Shown: one piece after another, positions 19,202 through 29,149 of the stretch
Position numbering within the stretch: position 1 is the stretch's first letter
Layout of the letters: every line of letters starts with the position of its first letter
Assembly: GCF_009660225.1 (NCBI RefSeq)
Contig: NZ_CP045920.1
Location: 1,984,001 to 2,048,000, forward strand
Direction: 5' to 3'
From: Pseudactinotalea sp. HY158
GTDB lineage: Bacteria; Actinomycetota; Actinomycetes; Actinomycetales; Beutenbergiaceae
Length of the DNA: 64,000 nt
The notes under the pieces: generated by a model
Told to the model about the DNA's origin: nothing
What the model saw: only the letters and a program-made list of their open reading frames with translations
Database searches by the model: none
Made by a program: the position numbers and the translations under genes

Positions 19202-20209
19202 TCAGGCGGAGGGGTCGATCACGACCTTGAGGCCGCTGCGATTCGTCGCACGGATGAAGGCCCGATCGGCAGCGGCGAGCGGCGCCTGCTCCGAAACGAT
19301 CGAACGGACGTCGACGCGCCCGGTCGCGACCAGGTCGATCGCGCGGGGGTACATCTCCTTCATCCGCCGGACCATGACGAGGGTGAGCCCCTTCCGGCGG
19401 GCCGGCCCGGCCGGGAAGGAGCTCGTGTCGTCGCCGGGTATCCCACCGAGCAGCACCCGGGCGCCGGGCCGGGCGGCCGTGAGCGCGGTCGCGATCGCGG
19501 GATCGGTGCCCGCGAACTCGAGGACGACGTCGCAGCCGAGTCCGCTCAGCTCTCGCCAGGCCGCGGCACCGGCCTCCGTCGGCGCGAGCGTGGTGGCCGC
19601 ACCGGCACGTTCGGCGGCTCGCCGGCGGTGGTCGAGGGGTTCGACGACGATGACCCGGCCCGCTCCCCCAGCCCGGGCGACCTGGATCGCGAGCAGCCCG
19701 ATCGGGCCGGCTCCGATGACGGCCACGGTGTCGCCGACGCGGGCGTGGGCGAGGTCCCACGCATGCAGCGCGACCCCGAGGGGTTCGAGCATCGCGGCAT
19801 CGGCAGCCGTGAACTCCGCTGGAACCGGGTGGAGGCTGCGCTCGGGCCAGGCGATCGCCTCCTGAAGCCCGCCGTCGGTCGTGCTGTGGCCTGCGAAGCG
19901 GACCTGTGGGCACAGGTTGCGGTGCCCTGCCTCACACATCGGGCAGAGGCGACAGGGGATCGCCGGATCGACCGCGACGACTCGGCCGTCGTACCTGCCG
20001 CCCTCCGCAACACCGGCGAACTCGTGCCCCGGAACGAGTGGTCGGGTGAGGCCCGCATCGCCGATGTGGCCCTCGGAGTACCAGTGCAGGTCGGAACCGC
20101 ACAGACCCACGGCACCGACACGAACGAGACTCTCGCCCGGTCCGGGCACCGGCTCGGCCTCCGCCGCGACCCGCAGATCGCCGGCGGCGTGGAGCCGGGC
20201 CACCCTCAT
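19202..20209 (-). CDS. Zinc-dependent medium-chain alcohol/polyol dehydrogenase
   Basis: A 335-residue NAD(P)-dependent dehydrogenase of the sorbitol/threonine dehydrogenase group. Catalytic zinc ligands are Cys37 (GLCGSD) and His62-Glu63 (GHEFAG); the structural zinc site is the four cysteines 86, 89, 92 and 100. The Rossmann motif GAGPIGLLA follows. It starts one base after the araA stop, on the same strand, so it is the last gene of araB-araD-araA. That position suggests a pentose or pentitol substrate, for instance L-arabinitol, or an alternative oxidative route for arabinose or galactose. The exact substrate cannot be read from the sequence. Confidence 0.87.
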   Translation of the reverse strand: MRVARLHAAGDLRVAAEAEPVPGPGESLVRVGAVGLCGSDLHWYSEGHIGDAGLTRPLVPGHEFAGVAEGGRYDGRVVAVDPAIPCRLCPMCEAGHRNLCPQVRFAGHSTTDGGLQEAIAWPERSLHPVPAEFTAADAAMLEPLGVALHAWDLAHARVGDTVAVIGAGPIGLLAIQVARAGGAGRVIVVEPLDHRRRAAERAGAATTLAPTEAGAAAWRELSGLGCDVVLEFAGTDPAIATALTAARPGARVLLGGIPGDDTSSFPAGPARRKGLTLVMVRRMKEMYPRAIDLVATGRVDVRSIVSEQAPLAAADRAFIRATNRSGLKVVIDPSA

Positions 20210-20210
20210 C

Positions 20211-21722
20211 TCAGAGCCCCTCCTTGAGTCGGTAGTAGGCCTGATTCCAACGTAGTTCCTTGAGGAAGCCTCGGGGCGTGGTCGCCTCGTCGATGACCGC
20301 CAGCTCCATCTCGGCGATCTCGGCGAAGTCCTCGAGGACGTCGAGATGGAGCTGGGTGGTCATCATCGTGTGGTGGGCGGCGCCGGCGGTGAGCCAGCAC
20401 TCGGCGGACGTGGCGAAGGAGGGCTCCGGCTCCCAGACGGCGCGGGCGACGGGCAGCTTGGGCAGTTCGGCGTCGGGCCCGACGATCGTCACCTTGTTGG
20501 CGGTGAGACGGAACCGATCGCGCATGTCCGCCAGGGCGACGACCACGGCGGGCCCGTTGTCGGCGTCGAAGACCAGCCTCACCGGATCCTCCCGGTCGCC
20601 GATACCCAGCGGATGGATCTCCAGCCGGGGCGTGCCGCGCGTCAGGGAGGGGCAGACCTCGAGCATGTGCGCTCCGAGGATCTTCTCCCTGCCCGGGGTG
20701 AGCTCGTAGGTGTAGTCCTCCATGAGGGAGGCGCCACCGGGAAGGCCGTGCCCCATGACCTTGGCGAGTCGCACGAGGATCGCGGTCTTCCAGTCGCCTT
20801 CCGCGCCGAAGCCGTACCCGTCGGCCATGAGTCGCTGGACCGGCAGGCCCGGGAGCTGGCGGAGCCCGCCCAGGTCCTGAAAGTTCGTGGTGAAGGCGCC
20901 GAAGTCGCCCGACTCCAGGAAGGACCGCATCCCCAGCTCGATCCGGGCCCCGTAGCGGAGGGACTCCCGGCGGGCGCCGCCCTCGCGCAACTCGGGGACA
21001 ACGTCGTACGCCTCGTCGTAGACCGCGACCAGGGAGTCGACGTCGTCCTCGTCGGCGGCGTCCACGCGGTCGACGAGGTCGTTCACGCCCCACGTGTTGG
21101 TGGAGACCCCGAGCCGCAACTCCGCCTCGGTCTTATCGCCCTCGGTCACGGCCACGTCGCGCATATTGTCACCGAACCGGGCGACCCGGAGGCCCGTCGC
21201 CTCGGCCCAGCCGGCCGCGGCCCGTACCCACGTGCCGACCCGTGCCTGCACTCCCGCGTCGCTCACGTGACCGACGACGGTCTTGCGGGAGATGCCCAGC
21301 CTGGTCGCGATGTAGCCGAACTCCCGGTCGCCGTGGGCGGCCTGGTTCAGGTTCATGAAGTCCATGTCGATGTCCGCCCACGGCAGCGCGACGTTCGCCT
21401 GCGTGTGCAGGTGGAGCAGCGGCTTGCGTAGCGCATCGAGCCCCTGGATCCAGGCCTTCGCCGGGGAGAAGGTGTGCATCCAGGCGATGACGCCGACACA
21501 CGCGTCGTCGGAATTGGCGTCGAGGGCGATCCGCCGGATGCCGTCGCGTTCCTTGAGGATCGGTTTCCAGCGAACCGTCACCGGAATCGCGTCGGCGTCG
21601 TCGAGCACGGCGGCCAGGGTGCGGGAGTGCTCCATCACCTGGTCGAGGACGTCGTCCCCGTAGAGGTCCTGGCTCCCGGTGAGGAACCAGACCTCGCGGC
21701 GCTCGAACGGGTCGTGATTCAT
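20211..21722 (-). CDS. araA: L-arabinose isomerase
   Basis: Converts L-arabinose to L-ribulose, the first step of the bacterial arabinose pathway; Mn-dependent cytoplasmic enzyme. At 503 residues it matches the family length (about 500). The N-terminus [20 protein letters not shown], the [11 protein letters not shown] segment and the C-terminal [15 protein letters not shown] region are characteristic. Its start overlaps the araD stop by four bases (ATGA). It is third in the operon araB-araD-araA-dehydrogenase, driven by the promoter at 24.23-24.26 kb with a LacI-type operator. Confidence 0.97.
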   Translation of the reverse strand: MNHDPFERREVWFLTGSQDLYGDDVLDQVMEHSRTLAAVLDDADAIPVTVRWKPILKERDGIRRIALDANSDDACVGVIAWMHTFSPAKAWIQGLDALRKPLLHLHTQANVALPWADIDMDFMNLNQAAHGDREFGYIATRLGISRKTVVGHVSDAGVQARVGTWVRAAAGWAEATGLRVARFGDNMRDVAVTEGDKTEAELRLGVSTNTWGVNDLVDRVDAADEDDVDSLVAVYDEAYDVVPELREGGARRESLRYGARIELGMRSFLESGDFGAFTTNFQDLGGLRQLPGLPVQRLMADGYGFGAEGDWKTAILVRLAKVMGHGLPGGASLMEDYTYELTPGREKILGAHMLEVCPSLTRGTPRLEIHPLGIGDREDPVRLVFDADNGPAVVVALADMRDRFRLTANKVTIVGPDAELPKLPVARAVWEPEPSFATSAECWLTAGAAHHTMMTTQLHLDVLEDFAEIAEMELAVIDEATTPRGFLKELRWNQAYYRLKEGL

Positions 21723-22444
21723 GCCTTCTTCTCCTTCGGCGACGAGGCGCCCTGTCCATAGACGTTCTGGTAACGGTCGTGCAGCGAATCGATGTGGCCC
21801 TGCGCGATCGGGAGTGGGTTGCCGAGTTGCCGGGAGAGGTGCACCGTACGCGCCACCTCCTCGACCATGACGGCCGCCTTGACCGCCGCACGCGCATCCG
21901 CGCCGACCGTGAAGGGCCCGTGATTGCGCATGAGCACCGCGGGCGAGCGACTGCCGGCGAGGGTCTCGACGATCCCGCGCCCGATCGAGTCGTCACCGAT
22001 GATCGCGAACGGCCCGACCGGGACCGGCCCGCCGAACTCGTCGGCCATCATCGTGAGAACGCACGGGATCTCCTCTCCGCGAGCCGCCCAGGCCGTGGCG
22101 TACGTCGAATGGGTGTGCACCACTCCCCCGATCTGCGCCAGGTGCCGGTACACGTAGGCGTGGGCCGCCGTGTCGGAGGATGGAACGAGCGCGCCCGGGG
22201 TGCCGTCGTCGATCTTCGCGCCGTCGAGCGTGCACACGACCATCACCTCGGGGGTGAGCTCGTCGTAGGAGACGCCGGAGGGCTTGATCACGAAGAGGTC
22301 CGCGCCCGCGACGCGTTCCGACACGTTGCCGGCGGTCCAGACGACGAGATCGTTTCGCGGGAGCTCGGCATGCAGTCTGGCCACGCGTTCGCGCGCCGCC
22401 GCCACGGCCTCCTGCACAGCCGCGCTCTGTTCGCTCAGTCTCAT
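21719..22444 (-). CDS. araD: L-ribulose-5-phosphate 4-epimerase
   Basis: Converts L-ribulose 5-phosphate to D-xylulose 5-phosphate, feeding the pentose phosphate pathway. 241 residues, close to the usual 230. The start at 22444 is backed by GAGGAG just upstream; the longer frame lacks protein-like sequence. The class II aldolase/adducin fold is visible: the phosphate-binding NVSERV loop, the zinc-binding [11 protein letters not shown], and the later His in [10 protein letters not shown]. It starts 7 bases after the araB stop and overlaps araA. Confidence 0.96.
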   Translation of the reverse strand: MRLSEQSAAVQEAVAAARERVARLHAELPRNDLVVWTAGNVSERVAGADLFVIKPSGVSYDELTPEVMVVCTLDGAKIDDGTPGALVPSSDTAAHAYVYRHLAQIGGVVHTHSTYATAWAARGEEIPCVLTMMADEFGGPVPVGPFAIIGDDSIGRGIVETLAGSRSPAVLMRNHGPFTVGADARAAVKAAVMVEEVARTVHLSRQLGNPLPIAQGHIDSLHDRYQNVYGQGASSPKEKKA

Positions 22445-22451
22445 GGTCTCC

Positions 22452-24167
22452 TCATCCCTTCGCTGCGGGAACGGCGCTGGTGGCGCCGACCGGTTCTCGC
22501 GCCACGACCGCGTCGCGGCGGATCGCCTTGAGGCGGTGCATGACGTCGTTTCCGCCTCGACCGAAGTGATCGTGCAGAAGGCGGTACTCCGCATAGAGCT
22601 CGTCGTATCGGCGCGCCGCGGATTCGTTCGGCGTGTACGCGGCGATCGTGCGCCGTCCCATCGCGGCCGCGGCACCGCGGACGTCGGCGTAGGCACCCGC
22701 GGCCACGGCGGCGTGGATCGCGCTGCCGAGCGCCGGCCCCTGCGACGAGGTGATGGTCGAGAGCGGCAGTCGTGTGACGTCGGAGTACAGCTGCATGAGG
22801 AACGCGTTCCTGAGCAGACCGCCGGCCACGACGAGCTCGGTCACGGGCACGCCGGAGGACTCGAAGGCCTCGATGATCGCCCGGGTACCGAAAGCGGTCG
22901 ACTCCAGCAGCGCCCGGTAGACGTCTTCGGGCCGGGTGGTGAGCGTCTGGCCGATGAGCAGGCCGGAGAGCTCGTGGTCCACCAGGGTCGAACGGTTCCC
23001 CGAATGCCAGTCGAGGGCGACGAGGCCGTGTTCGCCGACCTGCTGACCCGCGGAGAGGTCCGTGAGGTACTCGTGCAGGCTCTGTCCCCGCAACTCCGCC
23101 TCCTGCGCATACGCGGCGGGCACCTGGTTGTTCACGTACCAGGCGAAGATGTCGCCGACGCCGGATTGACCGGCCTCGTAGCCCCAGGCTCCGGCGAGGA
23201 TGCCACCGTCGACCACTCCGCACATGCCCGGCACCTCGGCGAGAGTCTCGCCGTTCATCACGTGGCACGTCGAGGTACCCATGATCGCGACCATCTGCCC
23301 GGCGTCGACGGCTCCGGCGGCGGGTGCGGTCACGTGCGCGTCGACGTTGCCGACGGCGACGGCGATCCCGGCCGGCAGACCGGTCCAGGCGGCGGCCTCC
23401 GGGGTGAGCCGGCCGGCGGCCTGCCCGAGCTGCCCGACCGGCTGGTCGACCTTGTCGGCCACGAATCGGCCGAAGTCGGGGTTGAGGACGGTGAGGAACT
23501 CCTCGCTCGGGTACTCGCCGTCCTGGAGGATGCCCTTATATCCGGCGGAGCAGGCGTTACGAACGTACTCGCCACTCAGCTGCCAGACGATCCAGTCGGC
23601 CGCCTCGACCCACCTGTCCATGGCGGCGTAGAGCTCGGGGTCGGCCTCGAGCAGCTGCAACCCCTTGGCGAACTCCCACTCCGAGGAGATGAGGCCGCCG
23701 TAGCGACCGATCCAGGTTTCGCCGCGGACATGGGCAAGCTCGTTGATTCGGTCGGCGTGGGCCTGGGCCGCGTGATGCTTCCAGAGCTTGACGTAGGCGT
23801 GCGGCCGATCGCGGTATTCGGGCAGGTCGCACAGCGGGGTGCCGTCGGCCAGGGTGGGCACCATCGTGCAGGCGGTGAAGTCCGTGCCGATGCCGATGAC
23901 GTCCCCGCCATCGACGCCCGCATCGGCGAGAGCGGCCGGCACGGCGTGACGGAGCACGTCGATGTAGTCCCGCGGCACCTGGAGCGCCCAGTCCGGCGGG
24001 AGTGCGCGACCGTCACCGGCCGTGAGCTCGCGCTCCATCACGGCGTGGCTGTACGCATGCTCGGCACTGCCGAGTTCGGTGCCGTCGGCCACACGGACCA
24101 CGACGGCCCGCCCGGAGAGCGTTCCGAAGTCCACTCCGACCACAAGCTCTCCCGCACGTTCGGCCAT
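22452..24167 (-). CDS. araB: Ribulokinase
   Basis: Phosphorylates L-ribulose with ATP. 571 residues, matching the family. The start at 24167 has AAGGAGAG upstream; longer extensions would cover the promoter. FGGY-kinase landmarks include VGVDFGTLSGRAVVV at the N-terminus (ATP phosphate loop), GIGTDFTACTMVP with the substrate-binding region, and the C-terminal VVAGGLLRNAFLMQLYSDV. First gene of the ara operon. A LacI-type palindrome lies about 63 bases upstream, directly downstream of a TTGACA. Confidence 0.96.
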   Translation of the reverse strand: MAERAGELVVGVDFGTLSGRAVVVRVADGTELGSAEHAYSHAVMERELTAGDGRALPPDWALQVPRDYIDVLRHAVPAALADAGVDGGDVIGIGTDFTACTMVPTLADGTPLCDLPEYRDRPHAYVKLWKHHAAQAHADRINELAHVRGETWIGRYGGLISSEWEFAKGLQLLEADPELYAAMDRWVEAADWIVWQLSGEYVRNACSAGYKGILQDGEYPSEEFLTVLNPDFGRFVADKVDQPVGQLGQAAGRLTPEAAAWTGLPAGIAVAVGNVDAHVTAPAAGAVDAGQMVAIMGTSTCHVMNGETLAEVPGMCGVVDGGILAGAWGYEAGQSGVGDIFAWYVNNQVPAAYAQEAELRGQSLHEYLTDLSAGQQVGEHGLVALDWHSGNRSTLVDHELSGLLIGQTLTTRPEDVYRALLESTAFGTRAIIEAFESSGVPVTELVVAGGLLRNAFLMQLYSDVTRLPLSTITSSQGPALGSAIHAAVAAGAYADVRGAAAAMGRRTIAAYTPNESAARRYDELYAEYRLLHDHFGRGGNDVMHRLKAIRRDAVVAREPVGATSAVPAAKG

Positions 24168-24229
24168 GATCTCTCCTTCGCGATCGAATCCATCTGAAGC
24201 GATGCGTGACGCTCGCCCCACACGCCTAG

Positions 24230-24256
24230 TGTGAGCGCTAACATTCGCTCTGTCAA
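24230..24256 (-). promoter_or_regulatory. ara operon promoter with AraR-type operator
   Basis: On the minus strand, TTGACA (24256 to 24251) is followed by a 17-base spacer and CACACT. The palindrome TGTGAGCGCTAACA (24230-24243) fills the spacer and touches the -10. One mismatch separates it from the perfect TGTTAGCGCTAACA. The same -35, spacer and operator layout recurs at the GH59 gene. Confidence 0.75.
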
Positions 24257-24279
24257 ACGCGTCGCGCGGGCAATGGCCG

Positions 24280-24329
24280 GGCGCAGGCGGGGTGGCCCGT
24301 GGCTCTGCACGGAGCACCCCGCCTGCGCC
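24280..24329 (-). terminator. Terminator of the GH59 gene
   Basis: Perfect 15-base arms, GGCGCAGGCGGGGTG (24280-24294) and its complement (24315-24329), around a 20-base loop. It lies 45 bases past the GH59 stop and before the ara promoter, so it insulates the two units. Confidence 0.65.
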
Positions 24330-24373
24330 GGGACGGGATCAGCGGGAGGGGGTCCCGCCCCGCCCACGACCCG

Positions 24374-27300
24374 TCATCGGGTCGCGAATCCCCGCCGCCG
24401 GATCAGCACGCCCGCTGCGGTGGCCGTGATCATGAGCAGGCACAGGAACGCGACGCTGACGCCCGTGTCCGGGAGCCGCCCATCGCCCGACTCCGAACCG
24501 TCCGCGTCTCCCGACGCCGCTGCCGCCGTCGAGATGTTCTCCGCTCCCGCCGAGCCTGTGTCCGCACCGGCGGACGCACCATCGGACGACTGGTCCGCCG
24601 ATCCTTCCGTCGGCTCGTCTGTCGGGTCACCGGTCGGCACGTCGGTCGGCTCGTCTGTCGGGTCATCGGTCGGCTCCTCGGTCGACCCCCCATCGGAGAT
24701 GTCGCCGTGGACGACGACTCGGTCGACATTGATCCGCCCACTCTCCTCGGTCACCATGAGCGTGAGAACATGCTCACCCATCGGCAGCTGCTCGCTCTGC
24801 CAGATCAGCTGGTTACCGACCCGCTCACTTCCGTGGAAGTCCGCGGTACCGACACGACGGCCATCGATCATGACGTCGGTCTGGCCCTGCCGCGAATCAC
24901 GCAGTCCGTAGAGATCGACGCGGTCGCCGACGAAGCGCAATGACACGGTGTCTCCCGGCTTGTCCGAGTAGGTCACCGACCCGTGGAAGAGCTGGGAGTT
25001 GTTGATGCAGCCCGGGCAGCTGAGCCAGCCGCTACCTCGGTAGTCGAATCCGCCGAGCCCCACTCCCTCCATCTGGTCATCGATCGAGCTGAGCGCACCA
25101 TTATTCGGCACGACCTGGACACCGTTGACGACCACGCCACCACCATCGGCGGAACCGTTCACGACCTCGACCCGCAAGGTGTGGCTGCCGGCAGGCAGAA
25201 TCGGCGTCCGCCACTCGACGGCGGCATCGTCACGGATTCGATCGAAGGAAAGCGTCTGCGGTTCGTTGCCGTCGATCGACACCAACGCGCTTCCACCGGT
25301 CGGAACCGCAAAACCCGTCAGTGTCCCCTGGACACCCTGGAATCCGAATTCCAGGACGTCGCCCGCCGTATTCGACGTCACGGCGGTGCCGTCCGCAGAC
25401 GCATCGACCTCGGGAGCGTCGACCACGCGGCAGTCGTCGCCGCCGAATTCACAAGGCTCCCAGCCGGATCCGGACACGGCGACGGTGCCATCCGATACAT
25501 GCACGAACTCGAGCGGCGCGAGCGGCTCGATCGCGAGATCGGCGAATTGCGTGGGGGCATACCCACTGGCCACCCCGGCCATGCCGCTGGCCCAGGTCGC
25601 GTCCTCGACCTGGACGACCTCGACATCGTCGATGAGACCCGAGATCCGATCCTCGTCGAAGCGGATCGTGAGCCGGTGCCAGCCTTCATCCACGCCCTCG
25701 GTCGCGCCGGTCGCCAACTCGACGATCTCCTTCCCGCCGAGTTCACCTCGGCTCAACGTCCACTGCCCCTCGGCATCCAACGAGAATCCGTATCCGTTGG
25801 GAACCGGCTGCATCGCATCGTTCGACAACCGCCCCAGCACCTCCCCGGCCCCGCCGGCAGGAATCCAGACGTCCGCACTCACCTGGTAGTCGGCCCACGC
25901 CAGATCGCCGAGCAGGGCCGTCGGCTTGGTCCACGGCGCCCACCCGATGGCGGGGCGCGGGGACACCTGGGTCAGACATTCCCCATCGCGCCCACCGACG
26001 CAGTCACGCACCTCGAACGCCCCCTCCATCTGTGAGAGATAGGGCGTCTGTCCCGAGGGCCCGCCGTCGGACAGCGAATTGTGGTACGGGAACGGGAATG
26101 CCGACTCGTTCTTTCCGACGGCCGTGCCCTTGCCCTGCCCGGTCGTCGTGGTCAACGTGACGACGGAGTCCGCAGGGATCGTGACCTCGACGAATCCATC
26201 TGCATCGGGGGTGAGATCATCCTTCTGACTGAACCACTCGTTCTCGGTCGACTGCCAGACATGAATCGTGTCGCCGATCAGCTCATCGTCGACGCTGATT
26301 CGCATGGTCTGGGAGTCCTCCGTCGCGATCCGGTCGATCACCATCGACCAGTCGCCGGTATCAGGAGCACGTCTCGTCACGTAGCTTCCCTTGAGAATGT
26401 CATCCTCGTCGAAGTGCGCGCTCGAATTGTCCAGGTAAAGCCATCCCGGGCTCACGAACTGAGTCGTGTGCGCGACGGTCCAGATCGCCGCCTGCACCTG
26501 ATAGGCGCCCGACCACGGCGTGTTCGAACGCATGAGCCCGGCATCGGAGATGCTCAAGCCGTCATAGTATGCGGTGAGCAGATTCCAAAATTGGACGCCC
26601 GTGATCTGGCCACGGAGGTACGAGTTGTTGAGGAGGGAGGAAATCGCCCGCGGCGGGCCACCTGCTCCCCATTCGGCCGACCACGGCCCCCCTTCCGAGA
26701 TCCACAACGGCTTATCGAGCGCCTGGGCGGTCTCCGAGCTCGGCCCGAACGAGTAGTGGTTGCCGAGAACGTCGACGGCGTCCCGCAGCTCGGCGTTCTC
26801 CGCCATATCAACAGCAATCGGCCACTCACCCTTGACCGCGGCCTCGTCGGATGCAACGATCCGGACGTCCTCGTACCCCGCGGCATCGAGCGCGGCACGG
26901 AACTTGATCACCCATTCGACGTCGTAGGTGCGTTCGTTGCGCACACCCATGTTATCGATGTTCAGACCATATTCATCTGCACATCCGAGCCAGTTGAGGA
27001 AGTAGTCGATCGTCGCGTCGGAGAAGTATCCGCCTTCGTCTTCCAGCCATCCGGGAGCCCCCCATGCGAGGCCACCCAGGTTGATGTCCGGATTCCGCTC
27101 GACGGCCTCCTGCATCAACCACCATTCGTAGCCGGTCTCACAGTTGACGACGTCGGGCACGTGCATGTGGCTCGACTCCGAGCCGTCGGTCGCATTCGTG
27201 TCGCCCCCGATCTCGACCTTGAGCATCTCCAGCGAGGCCCCGTATCCCGGTAGGAACAGATAGTCGAGCACTTGGGAGCGCTGCGGCTCCGGGTAGTCGA

Positions 27301-27550
27301 GCAGAAGTCGCGTCGTGGCCCCTCCCCCGGACACGGCTCCCACTCCGTCGTACGTACGCCCCACCACGCTCGCGTCGACCTCGACGTCGATGACGTCGTC
27401 GTCGGCCTGAGCCTCGGGCGCAAGCGCCGTGGAGGCCCCGAGGAGCCCGGCTGTCGCCATGGCCGCCGTCGCCGCGAGCCCAACGGCTCTCGCTCCGAAC
27501 GACGGTCTCCTCGATCCCCTGTATACATCCGTATGAGATTGCTTGGTCAT
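24374..27550 (-). CDS. Sortase-anchored GH59 galactosidase (galactosylceramidase family)
   Basis: A surface enzyme of 1,058 residues closely resembling human galactocerebrosidase: YDGVGAVSGGGATTRLLLDY, the VEIGGDTNATDG segment and GYEWWLMQEAVERNP all have direct counterparts. The expected acid/base is Glu206 in RNERTYD, the nucleophile Glu286 in WISEGG. The start at 27550 has GAGG just upstream; a signal peptide ends about residue 49 (EAQA). After the barrel come a LamG/concanavalin-like module, beta-sandwich binding modules, a Pro/Thr/Asp/Glu linker, LPDTG at 1026-1030 and a membrane helix. It lies between araBDA and the arabinose-type regulator and shares their operator, so the likely target is a galactose-arabinose polymer such as arabinogalactan, not a sphingolipid. 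That assignment is inference. Confidence 0.9.
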   Translation of the reverse strand: MTKQSHTDVYRGSRRPSFGARAVGLAATAAMATAGLLGASTALAPEAQADDDVIDVEVDASVVGRTYDGVGAVSGGGATTRLLLDYPEPQRSQVLDYLFLPGYGASLEMLKVEIGGDTNATDGSESSHMHVPDVVNCETGYEWWLMQEAVERNPDINLGGLAWGAPGWLEDEGGYFSDATIDYFLNWLGCADEYGLNIDNMGVRNERTYDVEWVIKFRAALDAAGYEDVRIVASDEAAVKGEWPIAVDMAENAELRDAVDVLGNHYSFGPSSETAQALDKPLWISEGGPWSAEWGAGGPPRAISSLLNNSYLRGQITGVQFWNLLTAYYDGLSISDAGLMRSNTPWSGAYQVQAAIWTVAHTTQFVSPGWLYLDNSSAHFDEDDILKGSYVTRRAPDTGDWSMVIDRIATEDSQTMRISVDDELIGDTIHVWQSTENEWFSQKDDLTPDADGFVEVTIPADSVVTLTTTTGQGKGTAVGKNESAFPFPYHNSLSDGGPSGQTPYLSQMEGAFEVRDCVGGRDGECLTQVSPRPAIGWAPWTKPTALLGDLAWADYQVSADVWIPAGGAGEVLGRLSNDAMQPVPNGYGFSLDAEGQWTLSRGELGGKEIVELATGATEGVDEGWHRLTIRFDEDRISGLIDDVEVVQVEDATWASGMAGVASGYAPTQFADLAIEPLAPLEFVHVSDGTVAVSGSGWEPCEFGGDDCRVVDAPEVDASADGTAVTSNTAGDVLEFGFQGVQGTLTGFAVPTGGSALVSIDGNEPQTLSFDRIRDDAAVEWRTPILPAGSHTLRVEVVNGSADGGGVVVNGVQVVPNNGALSSIDDQMEGVGLGGFDYRGSGWLSCPGCINNSQLFHGSVTYSDKPGDTVSLRFVGDRVDLYGLRDSRQGQTDVMIDGRRVGTADFHGSERVGNQLIWQSEQLPMGEHVLTLMVTEESGRINVDRVVVHGDISDGGSTEEPTDDPTDEPTDVPTGDPTDEPTEGSADQSSDGASAGADTGSAGAENISTAAAASGDADGSESGDGRLPDTGVSVAFLCLLMITATAAGVLIRRRGFATR

Positions 27551-27952
27551 CTTCCTCGGTGCCTCCCCGTACTGGTTGTGATCTTCGTTGACACGCTGCC
27601 GGACGACATCTCTGTGGCTCAACCGGCATCCCGATGTTAGCGCTAACGTTCGCGCTGTCAAGACCCGTCGGCATCCGTGGCATCGGAGCCGACCGGGCAC
27701 GCCGGGGGCCCAACCACGCACCCTCCCCGTTCCCGTCGACGCAGTCCCGGAGTAGGTGCCGACGGGTGGCACACCGACTATCATGCCGATCAGGCATCAC
27801 TCGACGGCCGGAACGGAACGGATCTCGTGTTCGAGGCGGCTTCCGGGACCTCCCAGCGTCCGAGGATGACGCAGAAGCGCGACCGATCCAGGCATCGGTG
27901 GCGGCTTCGCACCGCACGCTCCCATCCACGCTCGAACTGGACAGTTACGAAA
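27551..27952. other. Divergent intergenic region between GH59 gene and its regulator
   Basis: This 402-base gap carries the GH59 promoter/operator near 27635-27661 and a 5' leader of about 80 bases for GH59. The remaining 290 bases up to the regulator start show no clear promoter, no strong ribosome site and no convincing gene, although frames stay open here because of the GC content. Confidence 0.5.
27635..27661 (-). promoter_or_regulatory. GH59 promoter with AraR-type operator
   Basis: TTGACA on the minus strand (27661 to 27656) is followed after 16 bases by TAACAT. The palindrome TGTTAGCGCTAACG (27635-27648) overlaps spacer and -10. This copies the arrangement at the araB promoter almost base for base. 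Confidence 0.78.
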
Positions 27953-28954
27953 ATGGCGAAAGCACCCGTCATGGCCGACGTGGCCGCACGCGCCGGAGTC
28001 TCACACCAAACCGTGTCACGAGTACTCAACAGTCCGACCCTCGTCCGGCCGGAGACTCGTCGACGAGTCCTCGAGGCGATCGAGGAGATGGGGTACCGGC
28101 GAAACCTGTCCGCGCGTGCTCTTGCCACGAACCGCACGCGCCTCATCGGGGTGGTCAACCCATCCGTCACGCACTTCGGACCGAGCCATATGGCGATGGC
28201 GATCCAAGACGCCGCCCGGGCGTCCGGGTACGCGACCATCTCGGCCGGCACGGACAGCGAGACGAGCAGCCTGTCTCCAACCCTGGACTTCTTCCTCGAC
28301 CTTGCCGTCGACGGTCTCATCGTCGTGGCCCCGACTACTGAGATGGCCGAAGCGACACGCGACCTGGCGGACACACTCCCCGTCGTCATCATCGCTCCCG
28401 GTCTCACCTCCCCCGCCCCCATGCACGTCGTCGCGGTCGACCACGATTTCGGCGCACGCCTTGCCACCGGGCACCTCGCCTCCCTCGGTCACGAGCACAT
28501 CGCGCACGTGAGCGGACCCCTCAACTGGTTCGACGCGCGCGCCCGGCTGGAGGGGTGGCGCGCGGAGCTGACCGATGCCGGACTGTCGACCGCACACCTG
28601 CTCCACGCCGGTTGGGGCGCCGACGACGGGTACGACGCCGGTCTCGAGCTGCTCCGCCGACACCGGGAGATCACGGCCGTGTTCGCGGCGAACGACCTTC
28701 TCGCCCTCGGCCTCATGCGCAGATTCAACGAAGTGGGTCTCCGCGTCCCGGAGGACGTCTCCGTCGTCGGCTACGACGACATCTCCGGCGCCGACTATTA
28801 CCAGCCCCCGCTCACGACCGTGCGACAGCCGTTCGACGCGGTCGGCCACAAGGCGATCGACGTGCTCCTTGCAGCGATCGATGGAAGCATGTCGACGCAA
28901 TCGCTCATCCACCCCCGCCTCGTCGTCCGAGGTTCGACAGGTCGCCGCCTCTAG
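27953..28954 (+). CDS. LacI-family regulator of the arabinose regulon
   Basis: A 333-residue repressor. The ATG at 27953 gives MAKAPVMADVAARAGVSHQT, a standard LacI start; 27971 is an alternative, and neither has a strong ribosome site. Residues 5-55 are the helix-turn-helix with hinge NLSARALATNR, followed by the ligand-binding domain with NDLLALGLMRRFNEVG and VVGYDDISGADYY. It is flanked by the GH59 gene (divergent) and the sugar ABC importer, and the same palindrome precedes araB, GH59 and the importer but not this gene. It is therefore inferred to repress all three units and to be released by L-arabinose or a derivative. Unlike B. subtilis AraR, it is a true LacI protein rather than a GntR-LacI hybrid. 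Confidence 0.9.
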   Translation: MAKAPVMADVAARAGVSHQTVSRVLNSPTLVRPETRRRVLEAIEEMGYRRNLSARALATNRTRLIGVVNPSVTHFGPSHMAMAIQDAARASGYATISAGTDSETSSLSPTLDFFLDLAVDGLIVVAPTTEMAEATRDLADTLPVVIIAPGLTSPAPMHVVAVDHDFGARLATGHLASLGHEHIAHVSGPLNWFDARARLEGWRAELTDAGLSTAHLLHAGWGADDGYDAGLELLRRHREITAVFAANDLLALGLMRRFNEVGLRVPEDVSVVGYDDISGADYYQPPLTTVRQPFDAVGHKAIDVLLAAIDGSMSTQSLIHPRLVVRGSTGRRL

Positions 28955-28966
28955 CCGGCGACCACT

Positions 28967-28992
28967 CCCCCGGCCACGCAACGGCCGCGGGG
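28967..28992 (+). terminator. Possible weak terminator after the LacI regulator
   Basis: CCCC and GGCC in the left arm pair with GGCC and GGGG in the right arm around a short loop, with an imperfect junction. It begins 13 bases after the stop codon. No T tract. Confidence 0.35.
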
Positions 28993-29149
28993 CCATCGGC
29001 GGATTCCCTCCTACGCGAAGCGTCCACCGGGCGCCGTGAGGCTCGGTCGCCAGGTCTCGGGCCGCGCGCCCCGCCCGCCGCCGCCGTATCGCTCGACGCC
29101 CCAGACCTCACTCGTTACCGAATCGAGACCGCAGCTCAGCCCCCAGCTA

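Noticed and set aside
27677-27952. N-terminal extension of the arabinose LacI regulator
   Set aside because: The extra 90 or so residues are Arg/Ser/His-rich with no homology, and LacI proteins begin directly with the helix-turn-helix.
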